From: Vibrio sp. DW001
Lineage (GTDB): Bacteria; Pseudomonadota; Gammaproteobacteria; Enterobacterales; Vibrionaceae
Direction: 5' to 3'
Assembly (NCBI RefSeq): GCF_029016285.1
Contig: NZ_CP091976.1
Coordinates: 434,001-498,000, forward strand
DNA: 64,000 nt
The translations under genes and the position numbers were made by a program. Shown here piece by piece: positions 36,864-46,636 of this stretch. Position 1 is the stretch's first letter, and each line of letters starts with the position of its first letter. Below the pieces are notes generated by a model. That model worked only from the letters and a program-made list of their open reading frames with translations. It was not told where the DNA came from and ran no database searches.

Positions 36864-38246
36864 TTAGATAGCCCAACCACCAGCATAGAATACAACGAGT
36901 ACGACCGCAATCAACACAGTGCCCACATTAAGACGATTGAATTCACCCGCAATAACACGGCCAATAACCAACGAGCTGAAGCCCAACATAATACCGGTAA
37001 CAATGTTCCCTGTAAGTACAATAAACACGGCACACATAAGACCCGACAAGGCGTCTACAGAATCGCTCATATCAAGCTTACTGACATTACTTAGCATTAG
37101 TAGACCAACATACATCAATGCCGGTGCCGTTGCATAAGAAGGCACAAGATAGCTTAGAGGCGCTAAGAACAACATTAGTAAGAACAAGCCACCAACGATC
37201 GTCGCGGTTAGCCCTGTTTTACCACCTGCAGCGGTGCCCGCGGCAGATTCGATATACACAGCAGCGGGTGCACCACCGACAAAACCAGCAAACATGCTAC
37301 TGATTGAATCCGATGTAAGAGCCTTACCACCATTAATGATTTGGCCGTCTTTATCAAGCAGGTTCGCCTGACCAGCTACCGCACGTATTGTACCTGTCGC
37401 GTCAAAGATTGCCGTCATAACCAGCGCCAGAACACTCGGGATTACAATCGGGTTAAGCGCGCCCATAATATCCATGGTACCCAGCAATGATTCACCTTCA
37501 GCCCCGAAAGAAGGCATAGCAAATAAGCCTTGATACGTTACGTTAGGGTCGAAAACCAAACCAAAGATAGAGATCGCAATAATGACGAGTAAAATGCCTC
37601 CAGGAACGCGACGACGCTCTAGACCGAAGATTGCAGCCAGACCAATGACGGACATCAGTACAGGCAAAGAAGTGAACTCACCAAGTCTTACAGGCAAACC
37701 TTCGTATGTGTTCTTCTCAACTAACCCTACGCCATTTGCAGCAATAAGTAGCAAGAACAGGCCGATACCAATACCTGTACCATGCGCAATTCCGGTAGGT
37801 AAATTAGTAAGGATCCACTGACGAATACCTGTCACAGTAATGGCAGTAAACAAAACCCCCATCAAGAAGACCGCACCAAGTGCAACAGGGATACTTATTC
37901 CCTGCCCTAACACTAGGCTAAACGCAGTGAATGCGGTTAAAGAGATGGCGCAACCTATCGCCATTGGTAACTTAGCCCACAACCCCATTAACAGAGAACC
38001 AAACGCCGCCACCAAACAGGTCGCGATAAACACGGCACCTTGGTTAAACCCGGCGGCGCCTAACATGCTCGGCACGACGATAACTGAATAAACCATCGCA
38101 AGGAAGGTGGTTAACCCTGCAAGCATTTCCTGTTTAACGGTACTACCGCGAGCCGAAATTTGAAAATAACCATCTAATCCGCTTTGTTGCGCGAGCTCTT
38201 TTGGTATATTGACTGGATCACTTTGTATTGTACTATTTTCAGACAT
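36864..38246 (-). CDS. ghxQ: AzgA-like guanine/hypoxanthine permease
   Basis: A 460-residue permease of the AzgA (COG2252) branch of the NCS2 superfamily. Signature motifs are [20 protein letters not shown] near the N-terminus and LTGIRQ-like [27 protein letters not shown], with a C-terminal [15 protein letters not shown]. coli GhxP/GhxQ have the same layout; their genes lie in or near the xdhD-guaD cluster. It is preceded by guaD on the same strand (160-bp gap), consistent with guanine/hypoxanthine uptake feeding GuaD. The GhxQ naming is by synteny and is tentative. Confidence 0.8.
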   Translation of the reverse strand: MSENSTIQSDPVNIPKELAQQSGLDGYFQISARGSTVKQEMLAGLTTFLAMVYSVIVVPSMLGAAGFNQGAVFIATCLVAAFGSLLMGLWAKLPMAIGCAISLTAFTAFSLVLGQGISIPVALGAVFLMGVLFTAITVTGIRQWILTNLPTGIAHGTGIGIGLFLLLIAANGVGLVEKNTYEGLPVRLGEFTSLPVLMSVIGLAAIFGLERRRVPGGILLVIIAISIFGLVFDPNVTYQGLFAMPSFGAEGESLLGTMDIMGALNPIVIPSVLALVMTAIFDATGTIRAVAGQANLLDKDGQIINGGKALTSDSISSMFAGFVGGAPAAVYIESAAGTAAGGKTGLTATIVGGLFLLMLFLAPLSYLVPSYATAPALMYVGLLMLSNVSKLDMSDSVDALSGLMCAVFIVLTGNIVTGIMLGFSSLVIGRVIAGEFNRLNVGTVLIAVVLVVFYAGGWAI

Positions 38247-38407
38247 GGTGATATTTCCTTGTTAGTCATTGAGTTCAAAGAGTTAGTATTAATTAACTCG
38301 TCAAAATAAGACATACCCTTTACAACTCAGAAAGTGTGTAAATGTTCCATTCCACGTATATTAAACTACCTATTAAATTCTTTTATTCTTTGTCAAAAGG
38401 CGACGGA

Positions 38408-39724
38408 TTAACCACGTTCATAAACGAGACGACCATCAACATAGGTTCGGTAGATACTGCGATCATCCCCTAATGTCATCAGCAAAAATAACTTGTCAGC
38501 AAGATCTTTTGAACTGTCATAACGCAATTGCTGTAAAGGCGTTGCACAGGGGTCAATGACGACGAAATCGGCTTCTTTACCGATCTCAAAATTGCCAATC
38601 AAATGATCCAGCGACAGTGAGTTTGCTGCGCCTAAGGTTGCAAGATAGAAAGCTTCAAAAGCGGATAATCTATGCTGCTGCAATTGCATTACCTTATAGG
38701 CTTCATTGAGGGTCTGAAGCAGGTTAAACGTCGTGCCAGCACCGATATCGGTCCCTATTCCGACCTTTATATTGCGATTCCATGCTTCCTGCAGTTTGAA
38801 CAGACCACTACCGAGATAAAGATTCGAGGTTGGACAGAACGCAATGGCAGAATCTGTCTCTTGTAAGCAGTCCCACTCTTTATCTTCAAGATGAATACAG
38901 TGAGCAAAGACACTCTTGGGTCCCGTAAGACCATGGTGATGATATACATCAAGATAGCCGTCTTGTTCCGGGTACAACTCTTTCACCCACGCAATCTCGT
39001 CTTTGTTTTCACATAGATGTGTATGCACGTATGTATCTGGATACTCGGCTTTTAGTTTGCCTGCCATTGCCAACTGTTCTGGAGATGACGTTGGGGCAAA
39101 GCGTGGAGTAATGGCATATTGTAAACGACCTCTTTTATGCCATTTCTCTATCAGTTCTTTGGATTGGTTGTAGCCAATTTCTGGCGTATCAAGTAGATAA
39201 TCAGGAGCATTACGGTCCATCATGACTTTACCAGCAATCATCCTCATATTGATTTTTTCAGCTTCCTCAAATAGAGCGTCCACTGACTCAGGGTGAACCG
39301 TACCGAAGACCAAAGCCGTCGTTGTACCATTGCGTAACAATTGCTTGATGAAAAATGTCGACATCTCCCGAGAGTATTCTTTATCTTTATAACGAGCTTC
39401 TGTTGGAAAGGTGTAGTTATTTAGCCACTCAAGCAATTGCTCCCCATAAGCGCCAACCATTTCTGCCTGAGGGTAGTGAATATGGGTATCGATAAAGCCC
39501 GGCATAACCAGTTTTCCTGGGTAGCTTCTAATACGGACCGATGCTGGGACTTTGTCTTTTCCCTCTTCCCAAGGACCCAACCATTCAATGCGCCCGTTAT
39601 CAACAAGCATTAACCCATCTTCTATAAAGCGAACATTCTCTTCGATATCTCCTGGCTTATCTACTACACGCGCAATATCCATGAACGAGGCACGGATTGC
39701 CTTAATAGATTGAGAGTATTCCAT
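38408..39724 (-). CDS. guaD: Guanine deaminase
   Basis: A 438-residue amidohydrolase from ATG 39724 (MEYSQSIKAIRASF), which has GGGG seven bases upstream and gives the usual guanine deaminase length; the longer in-frame start at 39787 is rejected. It converts guanine to xanthine plus ammonia. Metal and catalytic motifs are PGFIDTHIHYPQ (HxH), YVHTHLCEN, FAHCIHLEDKE and GIGTDIGAG. It sits between two purine permeases in the catabolic cluster, as in E. coli. No terminator separates it from the downstream permease. Confidence 0.95.
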   Translation of the reverse strand: MEYSQSIKAIRASFMDIARVVDKPGDIEENVRFIEDGLMLVDNGRIEWLGPWEEGKDKVPASVRIRSYPGKLVMPGFIDTHIHYPQAEMVGAYGEQLLEWLNNYTFPTEARYKDKEYSREMSTFFIKQLLRNGTTTALVFGTVHPESVDALFEEAEKINMRMIAGKVMMDRNAPDYLLDTPEIGYNQSKELIEKWHKRGRLQYAITPRFAPTSSPEQLAMAGKLKAEYPDTYVHTHLCENKDEIAWVKELYPEQDGYLDVYHHHGLTGPKSVFAHCIHLEDKEWDCLQETDSAIAFCPTSNLYLGSGLFKLQEAWNRNIKVGIGTDIGAGTTFNLLQTLNEAYKVMQLQQHRLSAFEAFYLATLGAANSLSLDHLIGNFEIGKEADFVVIDPCATPLQQLRYDSSKDLADKLFLLMTLGDDRSIYRTYVDGRLVYERG

Positions 39725-39886
39725 AGTTACCCCTATAAATTTTTTTATACGCACATCTATTTGTTTCTCATCACAGGACGGCCACAAATAGCGTACAGAC
39801 CAATTTTAAAGTTCTAATGTAGAATTCTAAGTATTCATTGATGGCAAGAAACCAGTCGGCTCCTTGCCAGTTTATTCAGTGCCGAT

Positions 39887-41299
39887 TTACGCTTTCTGAC
39901 GAGCCAAGTTTTCTTCTTCCAAAGCACGATTACACACTTCACACTCTTTAATTTGCTCTTCCAAAGCTTCACGTTTTTCGGTAGCACTTTCCGCTTCATC
40001 CGCGCGATTAACGCCTAGAGCAACATTCAGTGCAAGTGCGACCAATGAACCAGTGGTGATACCTGAGCCGAAAATGACTTTCAAGGACTCGGGTAAGTGG
40101 GTAAGTATTTCTGGACGAACGGTTACGGCCATGCCAGAGGCAACACCTACCGCAATAATCAACATGTTACGTTTGGTAAAACTAATACGTGAAAGGATGC
40201 CAATACCCGCTGAAATAATCATGGCAAACATGACTAAACCTGCACCACCAAGTACTGGCGAAGGGATCGTTACCACTATACCGCCCAGCTTTGGAAATAG
40301 ACCAGCCAACAGCATAATGAAACCAGTAAGAGCAACCACATGACGGCTTGCGACACCAGTAATAGAAACAATACCAACGTTTTGGCTAAATGATGAAAAA
40401 GGAGTGGCACCAAACATAGATGCTAGTGCACTACCGGCACCATCGCACAAGATACCCTTCGATAACTTCTCACCCGTTAACTTGGTATGAGTCGCATCAC
40501 TCAGTGCTAAAAAATCACCCGTTGATTCCATGATCGTGACCAGATAAGCAATCGACATACCAATGATACCGCTTACAGTAAAACTAAGGCCAAACGGCAT
40601 TATTTCAGGCAAAGCAAAGAACTTGGCGTCACGTACGGGAGAAAAATCAACAATGCCCATGAAGATAGCGGTCAGATAGCCGACAGCCATCCCTATTACA
40701 ATCGCTGCAGCTGAGATAATGCCGGTACCAACCTGTGATAGGACAATAACAACAACCAGTACCAAAAGACCTAACAACAGATTACTAAGCTGACCGTACT
40801 CTTCCTGACCCACAAATCCACCAGCAAACCAATCCACGGAAACAGGTAGAATAGTTAAGCCAATAAGTACCACAACGGTACCAGAGACAACCGGCGGAAA
40901 TAATTTTCGGATCTGAGGCATAAATCGGCTACCGATAATCATCACCAGTGATCCCACCAGCGAAGCACCAAATATACCTGAAATACCGGCATCTAAACCA
41001 ATAGAGATAGAGATGGCGACAAAGGTAAAACTTGTCCCCATAACAACAGGTAGACGAATCCCTACTGGTCCCACACCTTTACACTGAACAATCGTGACTA
41101 CCCCAGAGACCATAAGGGCAGCGTTGACCAAAATAACCATTTGATCGGTAGGCAATCCGATTGCACTTCCCACGACTAAAGGCACAGCAATGATTGCCCC
41201 CATAGCAGCGAGCATATGTTGAAAAGCTAATAATATTGCGGCTCCAACAGGAGGCTTATCTTCGACGTTATAAAAGAGTTTCATTTCAATACTATCCAT
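39887..41299 (-). CDS. NCS2-family purine (xanthine/urate) permease
   Basis: A 470-residue nucleobase:cation symporter of the UraA/UacT/XanQ group. The TM1 motif is FQHMLAAMGAIIAVP (with the signature His), then VGIRLPVVMGTSFTFVAI, a TM8 motif CDGAGSALASMFGATPFSSF and the substrate motif SQNVGIVSITGVASRHVV. E. coli UacT (urate) and XanQ (xanthine) are its best-known relatives; the substrate cannot be fixed by eye. A candidate riboswitch lies at 41420-41460 in its 277-nt leader. A second ATG at 41284 (MKLFYNV) is possible. Confidence 0.88.
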   Translation of the reverse strand: MDSIEMKLFYNVEDKPPVGAAILLAFQHMLAAMGAIIAVPLVVGSAIGLPTDQMVILVNAALMVSGVVTIVQCKGVGPVGIRLPVVMGTSFTFVAISISIGLDAGISGIFGASLVGSLVMIIGSRFMPQIRKLFPPVVSGTVVVLIGLTILPVSVDWFAGGFVGQEEYGQLSNLLLGLLVLVVVIVLSQVGTGIISAAAIVIGMAVGYLTAIFMGIVDFSPVRDAKFFALPEIMPFGLSFTVSGIIGMSIAYLVTIMESTGDFLALSDATHTKLTGEKLSKGILCDGAGSALASMFGATPFSSFSQNVGIVSITGVASRHVVALTGFIMLLAGLFPKLGGIVVTIPSPVLGGAGLVMFAMIISAGIGILSRISFTKRNMLIIAVGVASGMAVTVRPEILTHLPESLKVIFGSGITTGSLVALALNVALGVNRADEAESATEKREALEEQIKECEVCNRALEEENLARQKA

Positions 41300-41419
41300 T
41301 TTATAGACTTTTCACAGACGACTGCGCTTTAAGGCTTCTTATGTGCCTGTTCAGTCAAACAGTATCCACGAAAAGATTGGACGAGTATGGAATCGATAAC
41401 CTAGCCAGAAAATCCCCAA

Positions 41420-41460
41420 GGGGCTCCCACCTAGTAAATAACTAGGTGCTGCCTTACCCC
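41420..41460 (-). promoter_or_regulatory. Candidate xanthine-type (NMT1-like) riboswitch
   Basis: In the minus-strand leader RNA of the purine permease there is an outer stem GGGG/CCCC, an inner stem CACCUAG/CUAGGUG with a 7-nt loop, and a large asymmetric internal loop UAAGGCAG (5' side) and GGAG (3' side). This short two-stem, purine-rich internal-loop layout recalls the xanthine-I/NMT1 motif, but I recall that consensus imperfectly. It lies about 120 nt upstream of the permease start; the CCCC that follows could also pair with the next GGGG, giving a switch. Confidence 0.45.
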
Positions 41461-41525
41461 ATTTCACTACAACTAAATCTATATTAGTTCGTATCAGCCA
41501 AGCTATGACAACTCACTCGCAAATT

Positions 41526-41568
41526 AAAAAAGCGGATATTTCCCATCCCCTGAAAATTAACCGCTTTT
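41526..41568 (-). terminator. Terminator after xdhD
   Basis: AAAAAGCGG (41526-41534) pairs with CCGCTTTT (41561-41568); on the minus strand the stem ends in T6. The loop is large (26 nt) but can form an inner pairing TTTC/GAAA. Confidence 0.65.
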
Positions 41569-41576
41569 AGTTCAAT

Positions 41577-44453
41577 TTACAGTTTGTTGAGTCCTCTAAG
41601 TACCTTCTCTGGTGTAAAGTTCCATTCTCTAATCCATACACCACAGGCATCATGAATGGCGGTAGCGATGGCCGGTGAAGCACCATTTACACCGATTTCT
41701 GAGATTGACTTAGCGCCAAATGGTCCAACAGGATCATCACTTGGTACTAACGCCGCACGAAAATCTAATGGTATATCACCAATTTTCGGTGCGCCGTAAC
41801 TCTTAAGATCGGTATTGATTGGCACACCGTTCTCGTTATACATCAACTCCTCAGTCATGCTGTGACCAATGGCACGCATACTGGCTCCATAGATCTGACC
41901 CAGAGCCAAGTCTGGATTGATTGGCGTACCACAATCGAGAAGGGCATGAAATTTATTCAGTTTTATCTGACCGGAGCGAGTATTGACCGCAACCTCAACG
42001 AAATTGGCGCCATATGGAAAAGCAAAGTCTGAGGTAATGAAGCTACCACTCGTGAGTAACTGCCCCCAACCCTTACCACCTTCAGCTTGATGCGCAATTT
42101 CACCGTAGGTGACTTGTTTGCCATCTGTGGCTTCTACCGTTGCAGGGAAAACAAGTTTGACACTTTCAACCTGCTCACCAAGCATCTCTGCTCCGCAAAT
42201 GAGTATGCGTTCACGCATTGCTTGCGCCGCTTTCATTGCCGCATTTCCGGAGAAACATGTTCCTGACGATGCGTATGCACCTTTATCAAACGGGCAGTGA
42301 TCGGTATCACCAGAGATGACTGTCACTTCTTCTAGCGGCATCTTCAATGTTTCTGCAACGATCTTGCTCACGACCAAGTCTAAGCCAGTGCCAATATCTG
42401 CACCTCCAGAGTGGACAATCATTGTGCCATCTGAGGCCAACTTAGCTTTACAGTTCGCCTGATCGATATCTGGAATGCCCGATTTTTGCTGCATAATTGC
42501 AACGCCTCGACCGATTTTCCAGTCAGGTCCGAGATCTTCTTTCGGTGTGTCCCAGCCGAACTCGTCACGTCCACGACGCAACACTTCAGTAAGCGCGCAC
42601 GAAAGTACTCTAGGCGGTTCTGTCGGTAAATCGCCTTCACCAACTGCCGCTTTAATTTTTAGTGGGTCACCTTCATGAACTCGGTTCTTCTCAATAATAT
42701 CAAGAAGATCCATATCCAGTTCATCAGCAAGTTCCGCTAGCATCATTGTTAGGGCAAAGACACCTTTAGGTGCGCCATAACCTTGATAAGCACCTGTGGG
42801 GCAAATATTTGAGTAGTATGTTGTCACTTTAAAACGCACGTTATCGATTGGATAAAGCGGCAGTGATAACGCAGGGCCGTTGGAAGGTACTGTAAGAGCA
42901 TGGTTACCGTAAGGGCCGGTATTGGCTTGGAAATCCATGTCAATTGCCGTCAGAGTACCATCTTTTTTCATGCCTACTTTTAGGTTTACCTTAGCAACGT
43001 GACGCGTGGAACAAGCGATAAATTCTTCTTCACGAGTGTAATGAAGGTAAACTGGTCGTCCGGTCATAAAGGTAGCGAAAGCCGTAAGATCTTCAACCAA
43101 GATATCTTGCTTGGACCCAAAACCACCGCCAACACGCTCTTTAATTATGTGTACAAGGTTTTGCTTAACGCCAAGGATCCTAGCGATCTGGCGACGTACA
43201 TGGAATGGCACCTGAGTAGAAGCATGCATAACTAGACGGTTGCCATCCATATAGGCGTAGCAGATATGGGTTTCCGTTGGCGCCTGCTGTGCCTGTTTGG
43301 ATTCGTACGTTCTCTCCAAAATTATGTCTGCATCCGCAAAGCCCTGATCGATGTCGCCAATTTGACCATGTACTGAAGCGGCAATATTTTCACGCGGCTT
43401 ACAGCCTATTGGGAAGTTAACAATCAGCTTGCCTTCACGTGGGTCAGCATCTCTGTTTTGTTCTTCGAGATCAGAAGGTGCACCCGCAAGATACTCAATA
43501 GGTTCATTGTGGATGATTGGCGCATCTGTCGCGGCGGCTTCATCGATACTCATCACGGGCTTAAGTACTTCGTACTCAACATCTATAAGTTTCAAAGCCG
43601 CTTCAGCTATATCGACGCTTTCCGCGACAACGGCCGCAACTCGGTCGCCAACATGGCGTAGTTTCTGACAGAACATACGTCGATCTAAAGGCGATGGCTC
43701 CGGCCCCGTTTGACCACCAGGCGTGTAAGGAATGTCTGGGCAGTTTTCGTACGTCATGACAAACACAACACCAGTTAGCGCTTCGGCTTTACTGACATCC
43801 AGACGTTTTATCCACGCATGTGGATGAGGACTGCGTAATACCTTAAGAACACACGCATCTTTAGGGATTCTATCTTCAACATAACAAGGTTTGGCCTGAA
43901 CCATTTTCACTGAGTCGTCTTTCGGGCTCACCTTGCCGACGACATCCAAGTCATCACAAAATTCCGGTGCCACTTCTTCACTGTAATCCGGCGTATGTTT
44001 ACGGTTTGCAGCCAAACTGACCACTTGGTAGAACTGTTGATAGCCAGCATCACGGCTAAATAGACCAGAGAGCGCATCATCTATCTCTTCGCGAGTAGGA
44101 TTGGCAATTCGCTCAAGTAAATCCGTAATAATCAGTGCTGCCGCTGGGTCGTTATATCCTGACTGGACAACACCGACATCAATCATCGCCTGCTGAACTA
44201 CGTTTAGGTTATTGTGTGTGCTTAATGATTCCGCTGTAAATACGTCACAACCTTCGAGTTGCGCTGCAATTAACAATGACGCATTCACTAACTTTCCGTT
44301 CAGTAAGATGACATCTGAACCTGCATAGCCATATCCATCATCACTGTTACGTACGGAGTGCAGCCCCATACCATGCAGTAGTTTTTGTACATTTTCACCA
44401 AGAGCACATTGGAGTTCTTGAGGGCGACTATTTAGCGTAAATTGAATGGTCAT
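41577..44453 (-). CDS. xdhD: XdhD-type molybdenum hydroxylase, large subunit
   Basis: A 958-residue orthologue of E. coli XdhD. Residues 1-155 keep the ferredoxin/[2Fe-2S]-fold scaffold but without cluster cysteines (for example SVRNSDDGYGYAGS, VVQSGYNDPAAALI, LFSRDAGY), and 170-958 form the xanthine oxidase-type molybdopterin domain with VGGGFGSKQD, GAYQGYGAPKG, KSGIPDIDQAN and KSISEIGVNG (catalytic Glu, about 919). Cluster genes yqeB/yqeC mark it as a presumed selenium-dependent hydroxylase. The physiological substrate is unknown. It follows ygfM after 2 bp, forming a FAD-subunit/Mo-subunit pair; YgfK could be the electron partner. Confidence 0.93.
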   Translation of the reverse strand: MTIQFTLNSRPQELQCALGENVQKLLHGMGLHSVRNSDDGYGYAGSDVILLNGKLVNASLLIAAQLEGCDVFTAESLSTHNNLNVVQQAMIDVGVVQSGYNDPAAALIITDLLERIANPTREEIDDALSGLFSRDAGYQQFYQVVSLAANRKHTPDYSEEVAPEFCDDLDVVGKVSPKDDSVKMVQAKPCYVEDRIPKDACVLKVLRSPHPHAWIKRLDVSKAEALTGVVFVMTYENCPDIPYTPGGQTGPEPSPLDRRMFCQKLRHVGDRVAAVVAESVDIAEAALKLIDVEYEVLKPVMSIDEAAATDAPIIHNEPIEYLAGAPSDLEEQNRDADPREGKLIVNFPIGCKPRENIAASVHGQIGDIDQGFADADIILERTYESKQAQQAPTETHICYAYMDGNRLVMHASTQVPFHVRRQIARILGVKQNLVHIIKERVGGGFGSKQDILVEDLTAFATFMTGRPVYLHYTREEEFIACSTRHVAKVNLKVGMKKDGTLTAIDMDFQANTGPYGNHALTVPSNGPALSLPLYPIDNVRFKVTTYYSNICPTGAYQGYGAPKGVFALTMMLAELADELDMDLLDIIEKNRVHEGDPLKIKAAVGEGDLPTEPPRVLSCALTEVLRRGRDEFGWDTPKEDLGPDWKIGRGVAIMQQKSGIPDIDQANCKAKLASDGTMIVHSGGADIGTGLDLVVSKIVAETLKMPLEEVTVISGDTDHCPFDKGAYASSGTCFSGNAAMKAAQAMRERILICGAEMLGEQVESVKLVFPATVEATDGKQVTYGEIAHQAEGGKGWGQLLTSGSFITSDFAFPYGANFVEVAVNTRSGQIKLNKFHALLDCGTPINPDLALGQIYGASMRAIGHSMTEELMYNENGVPINTDLKSYGAPKIGDIPLDFRAALVPSDDPVGPFGAKSISEIGVNGASPAIATAIHDACGVWIREWNFTPEKVLRGLNKL

Positions 44454-44455
44454 AA

Positions 44456-45250
44456 TTAAGCCTCCTCAGCCAATTGCTGACACTCTGTCAGTAGATCTGC
44501 CACAACGACACCCGCTATGTAACGCTTGTATTCCGTACTACCGATGATATCCGCAACGGGATGAACCGCATCCGCTACCGCTTGTTCTAACAATTCACCT
44601 TTGAGATTTTGACTTTCAACATCTCGTAAACGGATAGGTTTTGCGGCGCCATTATGCAATGGGGAAACGCCATCAAGTGCAATAATCTTATTCCCTTGGG
44701 GGTCTACTGAAACCGCGGCAGTGACAACCGCTAATCCCGCAGCAGAGCGCGATATGTTGTAACCAATACAGTTGAGGTTCACATCAGGAATAATGACTTT
44801 AACAATCAAATCTCGTGCATCTATAGCGATATATTCTTCGACATCGCATTCTCTATCATCAGCCAATACTACGCGTGCTTTCAATGCAATTAGGCTTGGT
44901 ATTAATCGCGCTTCTGTCTGTAAAGCCGCAATTTCACCACCAAGTGTGGCTTGGTTACGCACGTGCCGAGAGTAAATGAAGCTTGCGGATTGTTTCAACG
45001 CCACCGGTACTAGCTCGTTGTCTATCAAGTGCTGAATCTTGCACATCGCACCGATGTGGATGGCATCACCGAATTGTTCAATATTGTCGAACGCCAGATT
45101 ATCAAGCGATATAGCGACTGTTTTATCGGTTTTACTTGGTGTGGCGTTAAGCTTGGAACCACCGGCGAACCATGTTGCTGTGCCAATATATTGCTGCATG
45201 AGTTCTAAAGCCTGGGCGGTAGAGTCTGGTCTGAAGTAGTGCTCAATCAT
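44456..45250 (-). CDS. ygfM: FAD-binding subunit of the XdhD-type hydroxylase
   Basis: A 264-residue CoxM/XdhB-type FAD protein with the pyrophosphate-binding motif FAGGSKLNATPSKTD near the start and RHVRNQATLGGEIAA in the middle, matching E. coli YgfM in length and motif pattern. It would transfer electrons from the molybdenum and other centres to an acceptor. The adjacent xdhD starts 2 bp downstream. Boxes resembling LysR-type sites and an FNR-type box occur about 300 bp upstream. Confidence 0.92.
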   Translation of the reverse strand: MIEHYFRPDSTAQALELMQQYIGTATWFAGGSKLNATPSKTDKTVAISLDNLAFDNIEQFGDAIHIGAMCKIQHLIDNELVPVALKQSASFIYSRHVRNQATLGGEIAALQTEARLIPSLIALKARVVLADDRECDVEEYIAIDARDLIVKVIIPDVNLNCIGYNISRSAAGLAVVTAAVSVDPQGNKIIALDGVSPLHNGAAKPIRLRDVESQNLKGELLEQAVADAVHPVADIIGSTEYKRYIAGVVVADLLTECQQLAEEA

Positions 45251-45547
45251 TATTCTTACCCTTTAGATTTCTACTTATCTTTGAGTTCATGGCCTATTTT
45301 ATTAAGCGAGGCCTTGGACGATACTTTAACTATTCTTAGTCAAGAAAATAGCAACTATTGCGCCAACCTAGACCGAGGACTTAATAAGTGAAGCGTTTCG
45401 TGAACCTCGTCTGAAATCGGGGCAGAAATGAGAGCTAAATCATCGATAGAATCTGAGCATATCGACAAATTCAGGATGAGAAAAAAACACCAAATAGGAA
45501 TGCTTATCAATACGTTAGTAATATCTATCAAAATAATATTTTTCCAC

Positions 45548-45576
45548 TATCAATTTGATATCTATCAAACGTGATA
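45548..45576. promoter_or_regulatory. T-N11-A boxes and FNR-type box upstream of ygfM-xdhD
   Basis: TATCA-ATT-TGATA at 45548-45560 and TATCA-AACG-TGATA at 45563-45576 are tandem inverted repeats. The first is a 13-bp T-N11-A motif as bound by LysR-type regulators. Overlapping them, TTGAT-ATCT-ATCAA (45555-45568) matches the FNR consensus perfectly. Both types fit oxygen- or inducer-dependent control. Confidence 0.55.
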
Positions 45577-45685
45577 GTTGATAATACCAATACCACAAGG
45601 TCACGTTTCAAGTGAAAAACGTTTAGTAATTCCAACTTGAAAACGTCATTGTTCAGCAATATGGATGCAAAGGAACAGGCATGAA

Positions 45686-45707
45686 AAAGGGGGCATAGCC
45701 CCCCTTT
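45686..45707 (-). terminator. Terminator of the ygfK-ssnA-xdhACB operon
   Basis: Stem AAAGGGGG...CCCCCTTT (45686-45707) with a short loop; on the minus strand it is followed by T-rich sequence (CCTTTTTCAT). It lies about 45 nt after the xdhB stop. Confidence 0.8.
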
Positions 45708-45751
45708 CTTCCCCAATAAAACACGATGAAAAATTGATATGGTCAATAACC

Positions 45752-46636
45752 TTATTGGCAACTTAATTGACTAAGCCAACGCCGTAAAAGATTAAGAGAT
45801 GCCTGAAGGCGATAATCAGCGGTAGAACGTTGATCGTCAATTGGATGAATAATCTTGCCATACAAGGTTATCACTTCTTCGATAAAACTTGGCTCTGAAA
45901 GTTGCTCGATGGGTAATCCAGTAAATAGAGTCTCAAGTTGCCGACTGCGAACCACTGTCGGCCCAACCGCACCAAAAGCTATCCGACAATCAACTAATCT
46001 GCCTTCTTTAACGTTTGCTAACCCTGCAACCGAAAGCTTAGTCAGTGCATTTGCGGCACGGGTACCAACCTTATGGTAGAACGTCACGGGGAAATCAGCT
46101 TGCGGAATAATGATATGAGTGAGCATCTCATTTTGCCTAAGCTGGGTCCGTCCCGGAGCAATGATAAAGTCTTCAAGTTCTAATTCACGCACCTCTTGAA
46201 CAGACGACAGCACGACACGTGCATCTAGCAAGTATAACGCAGGCAACGTATCAGCGGCGGGTGAAGCATTGCAGATATTACCCGCCATAGTGGCACGATT
46301 ACGAAGAGCAGGTGCCGCTATTTTAGCCGCACTTTGACGTAATACATTGGGCACCATGGGGTGTTTTTCAATCTCGTTTAATGTCACCCCTGCGCCGATA
46401 ACCAGTGCGGTTTTTACATCACCGTTCGAATAAGCGCCATCGCAAGTTTTAGTAATATGCTTTAGCTCTTGGATTGCATCGACAAAAACGACATCCTGAT
46501 TAAAACTCGGCGTCATTCCTGGTCTGACGCTGTGTTGTACCATGAGATCAGTGCCACCAGAAAAAAGCGTATGGCAACCAACCGCGAGCCTATCCAGTGC
46601 CTGCTCTAAAGTGTCCGGACGATATGTTTCTACCAT
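45752..46636 (-). CDS. xdhB: Xanthine dehydrogenase FAD-binding subunit
   Basis: A 294-residue FAD protein of the CoxM family: LFSGGTDLMVQ is the N-terminal FAD motif and RNRATMAGNICNASPAADTLP the second. It passes electrons from the Fe-S subunit to NAD or another acceptor. The start overlaps the xdhC stop by 7 nt, showing translational coupling. Order xdhA-xdhC-xdhB differs from E. coli xdhABC, and the operon starts with ygfK-ssnA. Confidence 0.92.
   Translation of the reverse strand: MVETYRPDTLEQALDRLAVGCHTLFSGGTDLMVQHSVRPGMTPSFNQDVVFVDAIQELKHITKTCDGAYSNGDVKTALVIGAGVTLNEIEKHPMVPNVLRQSAAKIAAPALRNRATMAGNICNASPAADTLPALYLLDARVVLSSVQEVRELELEDFIIAPGRTQLRQNEMLTHIIIPQADFPVTFYHKVGTRAANALTKLSVAGLANVKEGRLVDCRIAFGAVGPTVVRSRQLETLFTGLPIEQLSEPSFIEEVITLYGKIIHPIDDQRSTADYRLQASLNLLRRWLSQLSCQ

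Noticed and set aside
39841..39869. GGCAAG/CTTGCC stem between the NCS2 permease and guaD as terminator
   Set aside because: Only 6 bp with a large loop and no T-run; read-through into guaD is more plausible.
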